Origin: Tabrizicola flagellatus
GTDB lineage: Bacteria > Pseudomonadota > Alphaproteobacteria > Rhodobacterales > Rhodobacteraceae
Assembly: GCF_008271465.1 (NCBI RefSeq)
Contig: NZ_VMDU01000011.1
Coordinates: forward strand, 1 to 64,000
DNA: 64,000 nucleotides
Reading direction: 5' to 3'
This document shows positions 7,872 through 16,491 of this stretch, one piece after another. The first letter of the stretch is position 1, and each line of letters starts with the position of its first letter. Made by a program: the position numbers and the translations under genes. A model generated the notes under the pieces. The model was not told the origin of the DNA. It searched no databases and saw only the letters and a list, made by a program, of their open reading frames with translations.

Positions 7872-8299
7872 CGCCCGAGACGCTGGCCGCGCTGCACGCC
7901 CGCAGTTTCCGCACCCCTCCGCCCTGGACGGCGGCCGATTTCGCCGGATTGCTGGCCGATCCGCTCTGCTTCCTGCTGGTCGAGGGCGACGCGGGCTTTC
8001 TCCTTGGTCGCGCGGTCGCGGACGAGGCCGAGCTTCTGACGCTTGCCGTCGCGCCGGAGGCCCGGCGCCTTGGTCTGGGGCGCAGGCTGGTGGCGCGGTT
8101 CCTGTATCAGGCGCGGCTGCGCGGGGCCGGGCGGGCCCTGCTGGAGGTGGCCGCGGACAACGCAGCGGCGATCGCGCTCTACGAATCGTCCGGGTTCCAT
8201 CCGGCAGGCACGCGGAAGGGCTACTACCGGACCGACGGGGGGCAGCGGATCGACGCGCTGGTCATGGCCCGCGATCTGGGCCCCGTGCCGGGTCCCTAG
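7868..8299 (+). CDS. rimI: Ribosomal protein alanine N-acetyltransferase RimI (GNAT family)
   Basis: A 143-residue GNAT acetyltransferase that probably acetylates the N-terminal alanine of ribosomal protein S18. The acetyl-CoA-binding motif A reads LAVAPEARRLGLGRRLVARF (about residues 58-77), followed by LLEVAADNAAAIALYESSGF (97-116) and the C-terminal RKGYYR segment typical of RimI. The GTG start at 7868 overlaps the tsaB stop (GTGA). The tsaB-rimI pairing is widespread and supports both calls. Confidence 0.88.
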   Translation: MTPETLAALHARSFRTPPPWTAADFAGLLADPLCFLLVEGDAGFLLGRAVADEAELLTLAVAPEARRLGLGRRLVARFLYQARLRGAGRALLEVAADNAAAIALYESSGFHPAGTRKGYYRTDGGQRIDALVMARDLGPVPGP

Positions 8300-8454
8300 C
8301 CGTTCCTGACCAAAGGGTCAGGTTTTTGCCGGTCTCACGCGAATCTGGCTTGACCCCCATCGGGGCTTTGTCGCTAATCATGCCGGACCCCGCCCGCGAC
8401 CGGTGCTTCCGGCGGACTGGGCGGGCGAGTGTTGTATCAACCGGGAGAACACCC

Positions 8455-9450
8455 ATGAGCCTTATGAAATCCCTTGCCGGGGCCAGCTGCGCAGTCGCCC
8501 TGATGGCGGGCGTCGCCACGGCCGAACCGGCGATCATCTTCGACCTGGGCGGCAAGTTCGACAAGTCCTTCAACGAGGCCGCGTTCAACGGGGCGGAGCG
8601 TTGGGCGAAGGAAACCGGTGGCACCTACAAGGAACTGGAGATGCAGGACGAGGCCCAGCGCGAGCAGGCGCTGCGCCGTCTGGCCGAATCCGGGGCGAAC
8701 CCGGTTGTGATGACCGGCTTTGCCTTCGGCGACGTGCTGAACAAGGTCGCGCCAGACTTTCCGAACACCAAGTTCGCCATCGTGGACATGGTGGTTGAAC
8801 AGCCGAACGTGAAATCGGTCGTGTTCAACGAACACGAAGGCTCCTACCTGGTCGGCATGATGGCTGCGCTGGCCTCGAAGACCGGCACGGTCGGCTTCAT
8901 CGGCGGCATGGACATCCCGCTGATCCGCAAGTTCGGTTGCGGCTATGCCCAGGGCGTCAAGGCTGTGAACCCGGACGCAAAGGTTGTCATCAACATGACG
9001 GGCACCACTCCGGCCGCCTGGAACGACCCGGTGAAGGGCGCGGAGCTGGCCAAGGGCCAGAAGGCTCAGGGCGCCGACGTGATCTACGCGGCGGCGGGCG
9101 GCACCGGCGTGGGTGTCCTGCAGGCGGCGGCCGACGAGGGCATCCTCTCGATCGGCGTCGACTCGAACCAGAACTACCTGCACCCCGGCAAGGTGCTGAC
9201 CTCGATGCTGAAGCGCGTGGACAACGCCGTCTACGAGGCCTTCAAGGAAGGCGAGAACCTGACCCCCGGCATCAACGTCATGGGTCTGGCCAACGATGGC
9301 GTGGGCTACGCGATGGACGAGAACAACGCCTCGCTGGTGACGCCCGAGATGCAGGCCAAGGTCGATGAGGCCGCGGCGAAGATCAAGTCGGGCGAGATCG
9401 TCGTACACGACTACATGTCGGACAACACCTGCCCGGCTGCGACGTTCTGA
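8455..9450 (+). CDS. BMP-family ABC transporter substrate-binding protein (nucleoside type)
   Basis: A 331-residue periplasmic binding protein of the basic membrane protein (BMP/PnrA-like) family. A Sec signal peptide occupies about residues 1-22 (cleavage after VATA). The mature part starts with the family motif AIIFDLGGKFDKSFNEAAFNG. The ATG at 8455 follows GGGAGA. It is the first gene of a five-gene cluster ending in purine nucleoside phosphorylase, so purine nucleosides are the most likely ligand. The 120 bases between its stop and the ATPase gene hold no obvious gene. Confidence 0.92.
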   Translation: MSLMKSLAGASCAVALMAGVATAEPAIIFDLGGKFDKSFNEAAFNGAERWAKETGGTYKELEMQDEAQREQALRRLAESGANPVVMTGFAFGDVLNKVAPDFPNTKFAIVDMVVEQPNVKSVVFNEHEGSYLVGMMAALASKTGTVGFIGGMDIPLIRKFGCGYAQGVKAVNPDAKVVINMTGTTPAAWNDPVKGAELAKGQKAQGADVIYAAAGGTGVGVLQAAADEGILSIGVDSNQNYLHPGKVLTSMLKRVDNAVYEAFKEGENLTPGINVMGLANDGVGYAMDENNASLVTPEMQAKVDEAAAKIKSGEIVVHDYMSDNTCPAATF

Positions 9451-9570
9451 TCCGGCCCGGGTCGATCTGACAGGTGCCGCGCCAAGCCCTTGGCGCGGCA
9501 CATTTGCAAAGGGATGCCGCGAAAGTCGCGCAGACAAGCGGCGGGCACCCGGCGGAAACAGGGGGAAGAC

Positions 9571-11130
9571 ATGGCCAACCAGAGCGGGGCCGAAGCAGCC
9601 TATGCCATCGAGCTGAAGGGCATCTCCAAGGCCTTCGGTCCGGTCCAGGCGAACAAGGACATCAACATCGCCGTGCCGAAGGGCACGATCCATGGCATCA
9701 TCGGCGAGAACGGCGCAGGCAAGTCCACGCTGATGTCGATCCTCTACGGCTTCTACAAGGCCGATGCGGGCCAGATCTTCGTCAACGGCCAGCTTACCCC
9801 GATCCCCGACAGCCAGAGCGCCATCCGCGCCGGCATCGGCATGGTCTTCCAGCACTTCAAGCTGGTGCAGAACTTCACGGTGCTGGAGAATATCATCCTC
9901 GGCGCCGAGGAAGGCCAGATGCTGAACACCTCGCTGACCAAGGCGCGGAAGGAACTGGAACGCCTCGCCCGCGACTATGACCTGGAGGTCGATCCCGATG
10001 CCCTGATCGAGGACCTGTCGGTGGGGCACCAGCAGCGGGTGGAGATCCTGAAGGCGCTCTACCGCCAGGCCGACATCCTGATCCTGGACGAACCCACGGG
10101 CGTCCTGACGCCGGACGAGGCCGACCACCTGTTCCGCATCCTGAAGGGGCTCAAGGAGCAGGGCAAGACGGTGATCCTGATCACCCACAAGCTGCGCGAG
10201 ATCATGGAGGCCACGGACAACGTGAGCGTCATGCGGCGCGGGACGATGGTGGCCACGGTCAAGACTGCCGAGACATCGCCCGAGCAGCTGGCTGAGCTGA
10301 TGGTGGGGCGCAAGGTGCTGCTGGAGGTCGACAAGGGCACGGCCAGGCCGGGTGAGGTGGTGCTGAAGGTCGAGGACCTGCGGGTGCGCGACGAACACAA
10401 GGTGGAACGCCTGAAAGGCATCAGCTTCGAGATCCGGGCAGGCGAGATCCTGGGGATCGCGGGCGTGGCCGGCAATGGCCAGTCCGAGCTTCTGGCAGCC
10501 CTGGGCGGGATGCAGGCCGCGACCGGCACGGCCACGCTGAAGGGGGCCCCCCTGCCCCTGTCCGGCGCCGGGTCCGATGGGCAAAGCCGCCGCAGATCCG
10601 GGATAGCCCATGTGCCGGAGGACCGGCATCACCATGGGCTGATCCTGGACTTCACCGCCTGGGAGAACGTGGCCTTCGGCTATTTCAACGATCCCAGATA
10701 CCAGAAGAACGCCCTGTTCATGGACAATGACGCGATCCGCGCCGATACCGAAAGGAAGATGGCGAAGTTCGACGTGCGTCCGCCGATCCCGACCCTGGCT
10801 GCCAAGTCCTTCTCGGGCGGCAACCAGCAGAAGATCGTGGTGGCGCGCGAGATGGAACAGAACCCCGCGCTGCTGCTGATCGGCCAGCCCACGCGCGGCG
10901 TGGACATCGGCGCGATCGAGTTCATCCACAAGCAGATCATCGCGCTGCGCGACGCCGGAGCGGCGATCCTTCTGGTCAGCGTGGAGCTTGACGAGATCAT
11001 GAGCCTTTCGGACCGCATCGCCGTCATGTTCGACGGCCGCATCATGGGCTTCCGCGACCCCGAAAAGACCGACGAGCGCGAGCTTGGCCTTTTGATGGCC
11101 GGGGTGACGGGAAAGGGGGAAGCGGCATGA
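9571..11130 (+). CDS. Nucleoside ABC transporter ATP-binding protein (two fused ATPase domains)
   Basis: A 519-residue duplicated ATPase. The first domain has Walker A GENGAGKST, signature LSVGHQQRVEIL and Walker B ILILDEPTGVLTPDEA. The second begins near residue 270 with a degenerate Walker A (GVAGNGQSELL), signature FSGGNQQKIVVAREM and LLIGQPTRGVDIGA, where the usual catalytic Glu is Gln. This pattern is standard for the XylG/YufO class that serves sugars and nucleosides. The ATG at 9571 follows GGGGGAAG. It energises the permease pair downstream, but is separated from it by a GC-rich inverted repeat. Confidence 0.93.
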   Translation: MANQSGAEAAYAIELKGISKAFGPVQANKDINIAVPKGTIHGIIGENGAGKSTLMSILYGFYKADAGQIFVNGQLTPIPDSQSAIRAGIGMVFQHFKLVQNFTVLENIILGAEEGQMLNTSLTKARKELERLARDYDLEVDPDALIEDLSVGHQQRVEILKALYRQADILILDEPTGVLTPDEADHLFRILKGLKEQGKTVILITHKLREIMEATDNVSVMRRGTMVATVKTAETSPEQLAELMVGRKVLLEVDKGTARPGEVVLKVEDLRVRDEHKVERLKGISFEIRAGEILGIAGVAGNGQSELLAALGGMQAATGTATLKGAPLPLSGAGSDGQSRRRSGIAHVPEDRHHHGLILDFTAWENVAFGYFNDPRYQKNALFMDNDAIRADTERKMAKFDVRPPIPTLAAKSFSGGNQQKIVVAREMEQNPALLLIGQPTRGVDIGAIEFIHKQIIALRDAGAAILLVSVELDEIMSLSDRIAVMFDGRIMGFRDPEKTDERELGLLMAGVTGKGEAA

Positions 11131-11137
11131 GGATTGA

Positions 11138-11274
11138 CCTGCCCCCCACCCCCATCCCCTCCCCACGAAGGGGGAGGGGAGGCGCGATGCCCGCAATGGC
11201 GTTCGTGGTGCCCGACGGATCGACCGGGCGCCTCCCTCCCCCCGCAGTGGGGAAGGGCTGGGATGGGGGGGCTT
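11138..11274. repeat. Large GC-rich imperfect inverted repeat inside the nucleoside transporter operon
   Basis: Two arms of about 45 bases face each other. The left arm (about 11138-11182) is rich in CCCC blocks and reads CCCCTCCCCACGAAGGGGGA in its centre. The right arm (about 11229-11274) is its near reverse complement (GGGGGGAGGGAGGCGC when read from the other strand). The 46 bases between them look unstructured. It fills the gap between the ATPase stop and the first permease start, and could fold in mRNA as a processing or attenuation stem, or be a small interspersed element. Confidence 0.65.
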
Positions 11275-11302
11275 TCCCCGCAGGAAAACGGAGGGCCGCC
11301 TG

Positions 11303-12403
11303 ATGGACCGCTTGCCACGCTGGGCCGATGTCGCCCTTGTCCCCTTCGTCTCTCTGACGCTGGCCGCCTTGATCTCGGCCCTGGTCATCATCGCCATCGG
11401 GCAGGACCCCTGGGAGGCGATCAAGGTGATGGTACAGGGGTCGGTGATGAACGCCTACGGCTGGGGCTATACGCTCTACTACGCCACCAGCTTCATGTTC
11501 ACCGGGCTTGCGGTTACGGTGGCCTTCCACGCGGGCCTGTTCAACATCGGCGGCGAGGGACAGGCGCAGCTCGGCGGCCTGGGCGTGGCGCTGGTCTGCC
11601 TGTTCCTGCCCTGGCCGCACTGGACGCTGGCCCTTCTCGGGGCCTCGCTGGGTGCGGCGCTGTTCGGCGCGGCCTGGGCGGCGATCCCTGCCTACCTCCA
11701 GGCGAAACGCGGCAGCCACATCGTCATAACCACGATCATGTTCAACTACATCGCCGCCAGCCTGATGATCTTCATGCTGGTCGACGTGCTGCGCCCGCCG
11801 GGCAAGATGGACCCGGCCACGGCGAACTTCCCGCCGGAAACCCACCTGCCCAGCTTCAACGAGATCCCCGGCCTGAACCTGGTCTTCACCAGCGGAGTGC
11901 CGGCAAACGTCACCTTCTTCATCGCGCTGGCGATGGCGGTGGTGGTCTGGCTTCTGCTGTGGCGCACGCGGCTCGGCTACCAGATCCGCGCCTTCGGCAA
12001 GTCGGAACCCGCCGCCCGCTATGCCGGGATCAACCCGACGCGGATCATCATGATCACCATGCTGATCTCAGGCGGGCTTGCCGGCCTGATGGCGATCAAC
12101 AACGTCATGGGCGAAGCGGAGCGGCTTCTGGGCAACTCGGCCTCCGGCGCGGGGTTCATCGGCATCGCGGTTGCGCTGATGGGGCGCAACCATCCGGTCG
12201 GCGTGGTGCTGGCTGCGCTCTTGTTCGGCTTCCTGTTCCAGGGCGGGGCCGAGCTGGGGCTCTGGACCAAGATCCCGATCGAGCTGCGGACCGTCGTGCA
12301 GGGTCTGGTGATCCTGTTCACCGGGGCACTCGACATGATGGTGCGGATGCTTCTGACCCGCATCTTCGCCCTCTTCCGCACCCGGAAACTGGAGGCCGCG
12401 TGA
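11303..12403 (+). CDS. Nucleoside ABC transporter permease 1
   Basis: A 366-residue inner-membrane permease of the BPD_transp_2 (RbsC/LivH-like, YufP/NupB) type, with about ten hydrophobic segments. The family EAA-like region reads GKSEPAARYAGINPTRIIMI (about residues 233-252), followed by a glycine-rich stretch GLAGLMAINNVMGEAERLL. The ATG at 11303 follows GGAGGG. Its stop TGA overlaps the ATG of the second permease (TGATG), so the two subunits are translated in step and presumably form the heterodimeric channel. Confidence 0.92.
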   Translation: MDRLPRWADVALVPFVSLTLAALISALVIIAIGQDPWEAIKVMVQGSVMNAYGWGYTLYYATSFMFTGLAVTVAFHAGLFNIGGEGQAQLGGLGVALVCLFLPWPHWTLALLGASLGAALFGAAWAAIPAYLQAKRGSHIVITTIMFNYIAASLMIFMLVDVLRPPGKMDPATANFPPETHLPSFNEIPGLNLVFTSGVPANVTFFIALAMAVVVWLLLWRTRLGYQIRAFGKSEPAARYAGINPTRIIMITMLISGGLAGLMAINNVMGEAERLLGNSASGAGFIGIAVALMGRNHPVGVVLAALLFGFLFQGGAELGLWTKIPIELRTVVQGLVILFTGALDMMVRMLLTRIFALFRTRKLEAA

Positions 12404-13371
12404 TGGATTACGCAACGCTTCTGCAACTGCTCGACTCGACCCTGCGCCTGGCCACCCCCCTGCTGCTGGCCTGTCTCGCGGGCCTCTATTCGGAACGTTC
12501 GGGCGTCTTCGACATCGGGCTGGAAGGCAAGATGCTGGTGGCCGCCATGTGTGCCGGCGCGGTGGCCTTCTACACCGGGTCGGCCTGGGTCGGCGCGCTT
12601 GCGGGGATCGCCGGGTCGCTGGTCTTTGCTCTGATCCACGGCGTGACCTCGATCACCTTCCGCGGCAACCAGCTGATCGCGGGGGTGGCGCTGAACTTCC
12701 TGGCCTCGGGGATGACCGTCCTGGTCGCGCAATACCTGTTCGGCCAGGGCGGCCGCACGCCGCCGCTCGAGGGCGCGGCGCGCTTCAACCCGATCGATCT
12801 GCCCCTGTCCGAGACGCTGAAGGGCGTCCCCGTGATCGGCCCCTTCTACCACGAGGTCATCTCGGGCCATTCGATCCTGGTCTATGCCGCCTTCGCCATT
12901 GTCGCCCTGACCTGGTGGGTCCTGTACCGTACCCGCTATGGCCTGCGGCTGCGCGCGGTGGGCGAGAACCCGGCGGCGGTCGATACTGCGGGCGTCAGCG
13001 TCCCAGCGCTGCGGTTCTCGGCCGTCATGGTCACGGGCGTCCTGTGCGGCCTGGCGGGTGCCTACATGGCGACCGCCCTGCAGGCAGGTTTTGGGAAAGA
13101 GATGACGGCGGGGCGCGGCTACATCGCCCTTGCCGCGCTGATCTTCGCCAAGTGGCGCCCGATCCAGGCGATGTGGGCCTGCCTTCTGTTCGGCTTCTTC
13201 CAGGCGCTGGCCACGCGGCCGGACATCGTCGAGGGCATCGTGCAGGTGAAGATCCCGGTGTCCTTCATCGAGGCGCTGCCCTATGTGCTGACCGTCTTCG
13301 TCCTGGCAGGTTTCGTCGGCAAGGCGATTCCGCCCCGCGCGGGCGGCGAGCCCTATGTCAAGGAACGCTGA
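12403..13371 (+). CDS. Nucleoside ABC transporter permease 2
   Basis: A 322-residue permease (YufQ/NupC-like) pairing with the preceding one. It opens LLQLLDSTLRLATPLLLACL, then has the conserved SERSGVFDIGLEGKMLVAA at about residues 29-47, typical of BMP-system permeases. The later motif YGLRLRAVGENPAAVDTAG is the ATPase coupling loop. Start and overlap (TGATG) with permease 1 fix the ATG at 12403. The gene is followed by a short hairpin and then purine nucleoside phosphorylase. Confidence 0.92.
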   Translation: MDYATLLQLLDSTLRLATPLLLACLAGLYSERSGVFDIGLEGKMLVAAMCAGAVAFYTGSAWVGALAGIAGSLVFALIHGVTSITFRGNQLIAGVALNFLASGMTVLVAQYLFGQGGRTPPLEGAARFNPIDLPLSETLKGVPVIGPFYHEVISGHSILVYAAFAIVALTWWVLYRTRYGLRLRAVGENPAAVDTAGVSVPALRFSAVMVTGVLCGLAGAYMATALQAGFGKEMTAGRGYIALAALIFAKWRPIQAMWACLLFGFFQALATRPDIVEGIVQVKIPVSFIEALPYVLTVFVLAGFVGKAIPPRAGGEPYVKER

Positions 13372-13405
13372 TCCGCTTGCCCCTTGCCAAATACTCCACG
13401 GGGGT

Positions 13406-13426
13406 GCGGGGGTGTGAAACCCCCGC
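13406..13426 (+). terminator. GC-rich hairpin after the transporter genes
   Basis: An 8-bp stem GCGGGGGT/ACCCCCGC with a five-base loop, directly preceded by CCAAATACTCC. It lacks a T-run, so it may be a partial terminator or processing hairpin between the permease and the phosphorylase gene. From memory, similar CCAAATACTCC plus G/C-hairpin elements recur between genes in Rhodobacteraceae. Confidence 0.45.
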
Positions 13427-13453
13427 TCCGCCGCCAACCAGAAGGAACGCCCC

Positions 13454-14257
13454 TTGTCCGACGCCGAGACCCTTGCCCGCCTGATCCGTTCCCGCGCCGG
13501 CGACGCTCCGGTCGCGCTCGGCCTGATCCTCGGCTCGGGTCTGGGCCATCTTGCCCATGCCGTCGAGGGCGTGGCGATTCCCTATGCCGACCTGCCGGGC
13601 TTTCCGCATGTCGGGGTCTCGGGGCACAACCCGAACCTGCATGTCGGCACGCTGGAGGGCGTGCGCGTCGCCGTCTTCGGGGCGCGAGAACACTATTACG
13701 AAAACGGAAATCCCCGGGCGATGCTCTTGCCGCTTCAGGTGTTGCAGGCGCTCGGGGCAGAAAGCCTGATCCTGACCAATGCTGCCGGCTCCCTGCGCCA
13801 GGACATGCCGCCCGGCAGCGTCATGCTGCTGTCGGACCACATCAACCATTCCGGCATGAACCCGCTGATCGGGGAAAAGACCGATGCCCGCTTCGTGCCG
13901 ATGACCGATGCGCATGACCCGGCCCTGCGCGCCGCATTGCGCGCGGCGGCCGCAGCGCAGGGGATCGACCTGCCAGAGGGCATCTACTGCTGGTATTCGG
14001 GCCCGTCCTTCGAGACCCCGGCCGAGATCCGCATGCTGAGACTGCTCGGCGGCGATGCGGTAGGGATGTCCACCGTGCCCGAGGTGATCCTGGCGCGGTT
14101 CCTCGGCCTCAGGGTGGCCGCCATATCGACGGTCACGAACATGGCGGCGGGCCTGTCGGACGAGAAGATCAGCCACGAGCACACCAAGGCCATGGCGCCC
14201 CTGGGTGCGGCAAAACTGGAACGGATCCTGAGGGAATTCCTGCGCTCACGGAATTGA
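13454..14257 (+). CDS. Purine nucleoside phosphorylase
   Basis: A 267-residue cytoplasmic enzyme that cleaves purine nucleosides with phosphate to free base and ribose-1-phosphate. Motifs of the trimeric PNP/MTAP superfamily are clear: GLILGSGLGHLAHAVEG (about residues 24-40), the phosphate-site histidine in GAREHYYENG, LTNAAGSL near 112-119, the ribose-binding segment GMSTVPEVILAR and VTNMAAGLSDEKISHEH. The TTG start at 13454 has GAAGGA upstream. Its place behind the BMP transporter argues that imported nucleosides are its substrates. Confidence 0.92.
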   Translation: MSDAETLARLIRSRAGDAPVALGLILGSGLGHLAHAVEGVAIPYADLPGFPHVGVSGHNPNLHVGTLEGVRVAVFGAREHYYENGNPRAMLLPLQVLQALGAESLILTNAAGSLRQDMPPGSVMLLSDHINHSGMNPLIGEKTDARFVPMTDAHDPALRAALRAAAAAQGIDLPEGIYCWYSGPSFETPAEIRMLRLLGGDAVGMSTVPEVILARFLGLRVAAISTVTNMAAGLSDEKISHEHTKAMAPLGAAKLERILREFLRSRN

Positions 14258-14341
14258 GACGTCAGGGCGTTTGACATCCCCCGCAAAGCCGCGCAACCCT
14301 TTGAACATTCCGCCGCTTTGCCCCCGAATGGGCCGCTCTTG

Positions 14342-15262
14342 ATGCAGCTTTACCTCCCGATCGCCGAGGTTTCGGTCAACGCCTTCCTCATCCTGGGTCT
14401 GGGCGGGATCGTGGGCTTCCTGTCGGGCATGTTCGGGGTGGGCGGGGGCTTCCTCATCACGCCGCTTCTCTTCTTCATCGGCGTCCCCCCTGCGGTGGCT
14501 GTGGCCACCGGGGCGAACCAGGTGGTCGCCTCGTCGATCTCGGGCGTCCTTGCGCAGCTGAGGCGCAAGGGCGTCGATTTCACCATGGGCACCGTCCTCC
14601 TGATCGGAGGCGTCATCGGCTCGGCCATCGGGGTCTGGATCTTCGCCTGGATGACGCGGCAAGGACAGATCGACCTCTTCGTCCAGCTGTCCTATGTCAT
14701 CTTCCTGGGCCTCATCGGTGCGATGATGTTCCAGGAAAGCCTGCGCAGCCTCTTGCGCAACCGCAAGAGCGGCGGGACGACCGTGCGCCGAGCGCATGTC
14801 CATTCCTGGGCGCATGGCCTGCCCTTCAAGATCAAGTTCCGCGCCTCGGGGCTTTACATCAGCGTGATCCCGCCGCTCCTGATCGGGGTGGCGGTGGGGA
14901 TCCTTTCGGCCGTCATGGGCGTGGGCGGCGGATTCATCCTTGTGCCGGCGATGATCTATCTTCTGGGCATGCCGACGAAGGTCGTGATCGGCACCTCGCT
15001 GTTCCAGATCATCTTCGTCACCGCCTTCACCACCGTCATGCATGCCGTCACCAGCCAGACGGTGGACATCATGCTGGCGCTTCTCCTGATCCTCGGCGGC
15101 GTGGTCGGGGCGCAGATCGGCACGCAGGTCGGCGTGCGGCTGAAGGCCGAACAACTCCGGATCCTCTTGTCGCTGCTGGTGCTGGCGGTGTCGATCCGCA
15201 TCGCCTTCGATCTGCTGCTGACGCCGTCCGAGCTGTATTCGGTCGCCGGGGTGCTGCCGTGA
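14342..15262 (+). CDS. TauE/SafE-family sulfite/organosulfur exporter
   Basis: A 306-residue inner-membrane protein with eight or nine hydrophobic segments in two homologous halves. Each half carries the family glycine motif: GFLSGMFGVGGGFLITPLL near residues 23-41 and GILSAVMGVGGGFILVPAM near 185-203. The ATG at 14342 has only a weak ribosome site. The last codons overlap the GTG of the next gene (GTGA). TauE-type proteins export sulfite, sulfoacetate or related anions; the exact substrate is not decidable here. Confidence 0.9.
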   Translation: MQLYLPIAEVSVNAFLILGLGGIVGFLSGMFGVGGGFLITPLLFFIGVPPAVAVATGANQVVASSISGVLAQLRRKGVDFTMGTVLLIGGVIGSAIGVWIFAWMTRQGQIDLFVQLSYVIFLGLIGAMMFQESLRSLLRNRKSGGTTVRRAHVHSWAHGLPFKIKFRASGLYISVIPPLLIGVAVGILSAVMGVGGGFILVPAMIYLLGMPTKVVIGTSLFQIIFVTAFTTVMHAVTSQTVDIMLALLLILGGVVGAQIGTQVGVRLKAEQLRILLSLLVLAVSIRIAFDLLLTPSELYSVAGVLP

Positions 15263-16017
15263 TCCGCGCGCTGGCCCTGTGTCTGGCGCTGGCGCTGCCC
15301 GCGGCGGCGCAGGAGGTGATCGTCGCCGGGCTGAGCCAGAACCGCGTCTCGATCACCGCCGATTTCGACGGGTCCGAGATCCTGATCTACGGCGCGGTCA
15401 AGCGCGATGCTCCGCCGCCGGAAGGCGCGCCGCTGGAGGTCATCGTCACGGTCGAAGGCCCCTCGACCGCTGTGGACGTGCGTCGCAAGGGGCGCGTTGC
15501 CGGGATCTGGGTCAACACCGCCTCGGTCAGAATCGACAGCGCGCCGAGCTTCTACGCGGTGGCCACCACCGGCCCCCTGCGGCACATTCTCTCGGACACG
15601 GACAACCTGCGCTACGGCATCTCGGTCGATCGGGTGATCCGCGCCATCGGCATAGCGGCCGAGGCAGACGGGTCGGGAGAGTTCGTCAAGGCGCTGATGC
15701 GTGTGCGGACCAGAGAAGGACGCTACCGACTGCTGGAAGGCAAGGTGGAGCTGACCGAGGACACGCTGTTCCGCACCGACATCATCCTGCCGTCGAACCT
15801 GACGGAGGGGGAATACAAGGTCCGGTTGTTCCTCTTGCGCGACAAGCGGGTGATCGCCACGCAGGATCGGGTGATCGGGGTGCGGAAGGAAGGGCTGGAG
15901 CGGTTCCTGTACAACCTGGCGCAGGAACGGCCGCTGATCTACGGTTTCCTGTCGTTGGTCCTGGCTGCCGTTGCCGGCTGGGGCGCCTCGGCCGCCTTCC
16001 GGCTGCTGCGGCCCTGA
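15259..16017 (+). CDS. TIGR02186-like periplasmic protein anchored in the inner membrane
   Basis: A 252-residue protein of the conserved alphaproteobacterial family TIGR02186, recognised by its sequence and constant pairing with TauE. A Sec signal peptide covers about residues 1-17 (cleavage after PAAA). A beta-rich periplasmic domain follows, including FDGSEILIYGAVKRDAP and VDRVIRAIGIAAE, and a single transmembrane helix lies at about 228-248. The GTG start at 15259 overlaps the tauE stop. Coupling suggests a structural or gating partner of the exporter. The biochemical role is unknown. Confidence 0.82.
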   Translation: MIRALALCLALALPAAAQEVIVAGLSQNRVSITADFDGSEILIYGAVKRDAPPPEGAPLEVIVTVEGPSTAVDVRRKGRVAGIWVNTASVRIDSAPSFYAVATTGPLRHILSDTDNLRYGISVDRVIRAIGIAAEADGSGEFVKALMRVRTREGRYRLLEGKVELTEDTLFRTDIILPSNLTEGEYKVRLFLLRDKRVIATQDRVIGVRKEGLERFLYNLAQERPLIYGFLSLVLAAVAGWGASAAFRLLRP

Positions 16018-16036
16018 CCGCGCGGATCCCCGCCCG

Positions 16037-16100
16037 GCTCCTCGTCCGATTTCGTCGGCTCGTCGCGGGCGAGGAGGGACGAAGTCACCGACGAGCAGTC
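16037..16100. repeat. Interspersed short repeat, copy E (intergenic hairpin)
   Basis: On the minus strand this copy shares about 27 of 29 positions with the left half of copy B (block GCTCGTCG, then TGACTTCGTC, then CTCCTCGCC). It also folds on itself: GCTCCTCGTCCGATTTCGTC pairs imperfectly with GACGAAGTCACCGACGAGC. It fills the gap between two convergent genes and may double as a transcription-end or REP-like structure. Confidence 0.65.
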
Positions 16101-16107
16101 AGCCGGG

Positions 16108-16362
16108 TCATTTCTTCCTGGCCAGTGCCGCCTCGAGCGCCGCGATACGCGCCTCCAGCGCCGCGTTCTCCTCGCGCGCCTTCTGCGCCATGGCGCGGGC
16201 GGCGTCGAACTCTTCGCGCGTCACGAAGTCGCGGTCGGCCATCCAGCGGTCGATCCAGCTCTTGAACGCCGTCTCGGCCTCGGTCTTGGCACCCTGGGCC
16301 ACGCCCATCGCGTTGGTCATGAGCTGGCTCATGTCGTCGAGGAACTTGTTGCGGGTCTGCAT
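16108..16362 (-). CDS. UbiK-like accessory factor (BMFP domain)
   Basis: An 84-residue protein consisting of an N-terminal amphipathic segment ([20 protein letters not shown]) and a C-terminal coiled coil ([20 protein letters not shown] onward) ending in lysines. This is the layout of the BMFP/YqiC/UbiK family, which binds lipid and helps ubiquinone biosynthesis enzymes. The start at 16362 is supported by GGAGA seven bases upstream; the longer upstream reading is not. It is divergent from lgt. Confidence 0.75.
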   Translation of the reverse strand: MQTRNKFLDDMSQLMTNAMGVAQGAKTEAETAFKSWIDRWMADRDFVTREEFDAARAMAQKAREENAALEARIAALEAALARKK

Positions 16363-16491
16363 GGGCCGTCTCCTCTGCTTTCGCCCTATATGGCCCCGCC
16401 CGTCCGGCAGGGCAAGCCACAGCACACGGGGCGCGCGGTTGACATCCCGCGCCCCGCCCGCGACAAGCGGACCGGCACAGACGAGGGCCTC

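Noticed and set aside
8437-11424. 995-codon open frame on minus across the BMP and ATPase genes
   Set aside because: It is the antisense of two unmistakable ABC transporter genes; long antisense frames are common at this GC content, and the translation is rich in His, Gln and Arg without any family motif.
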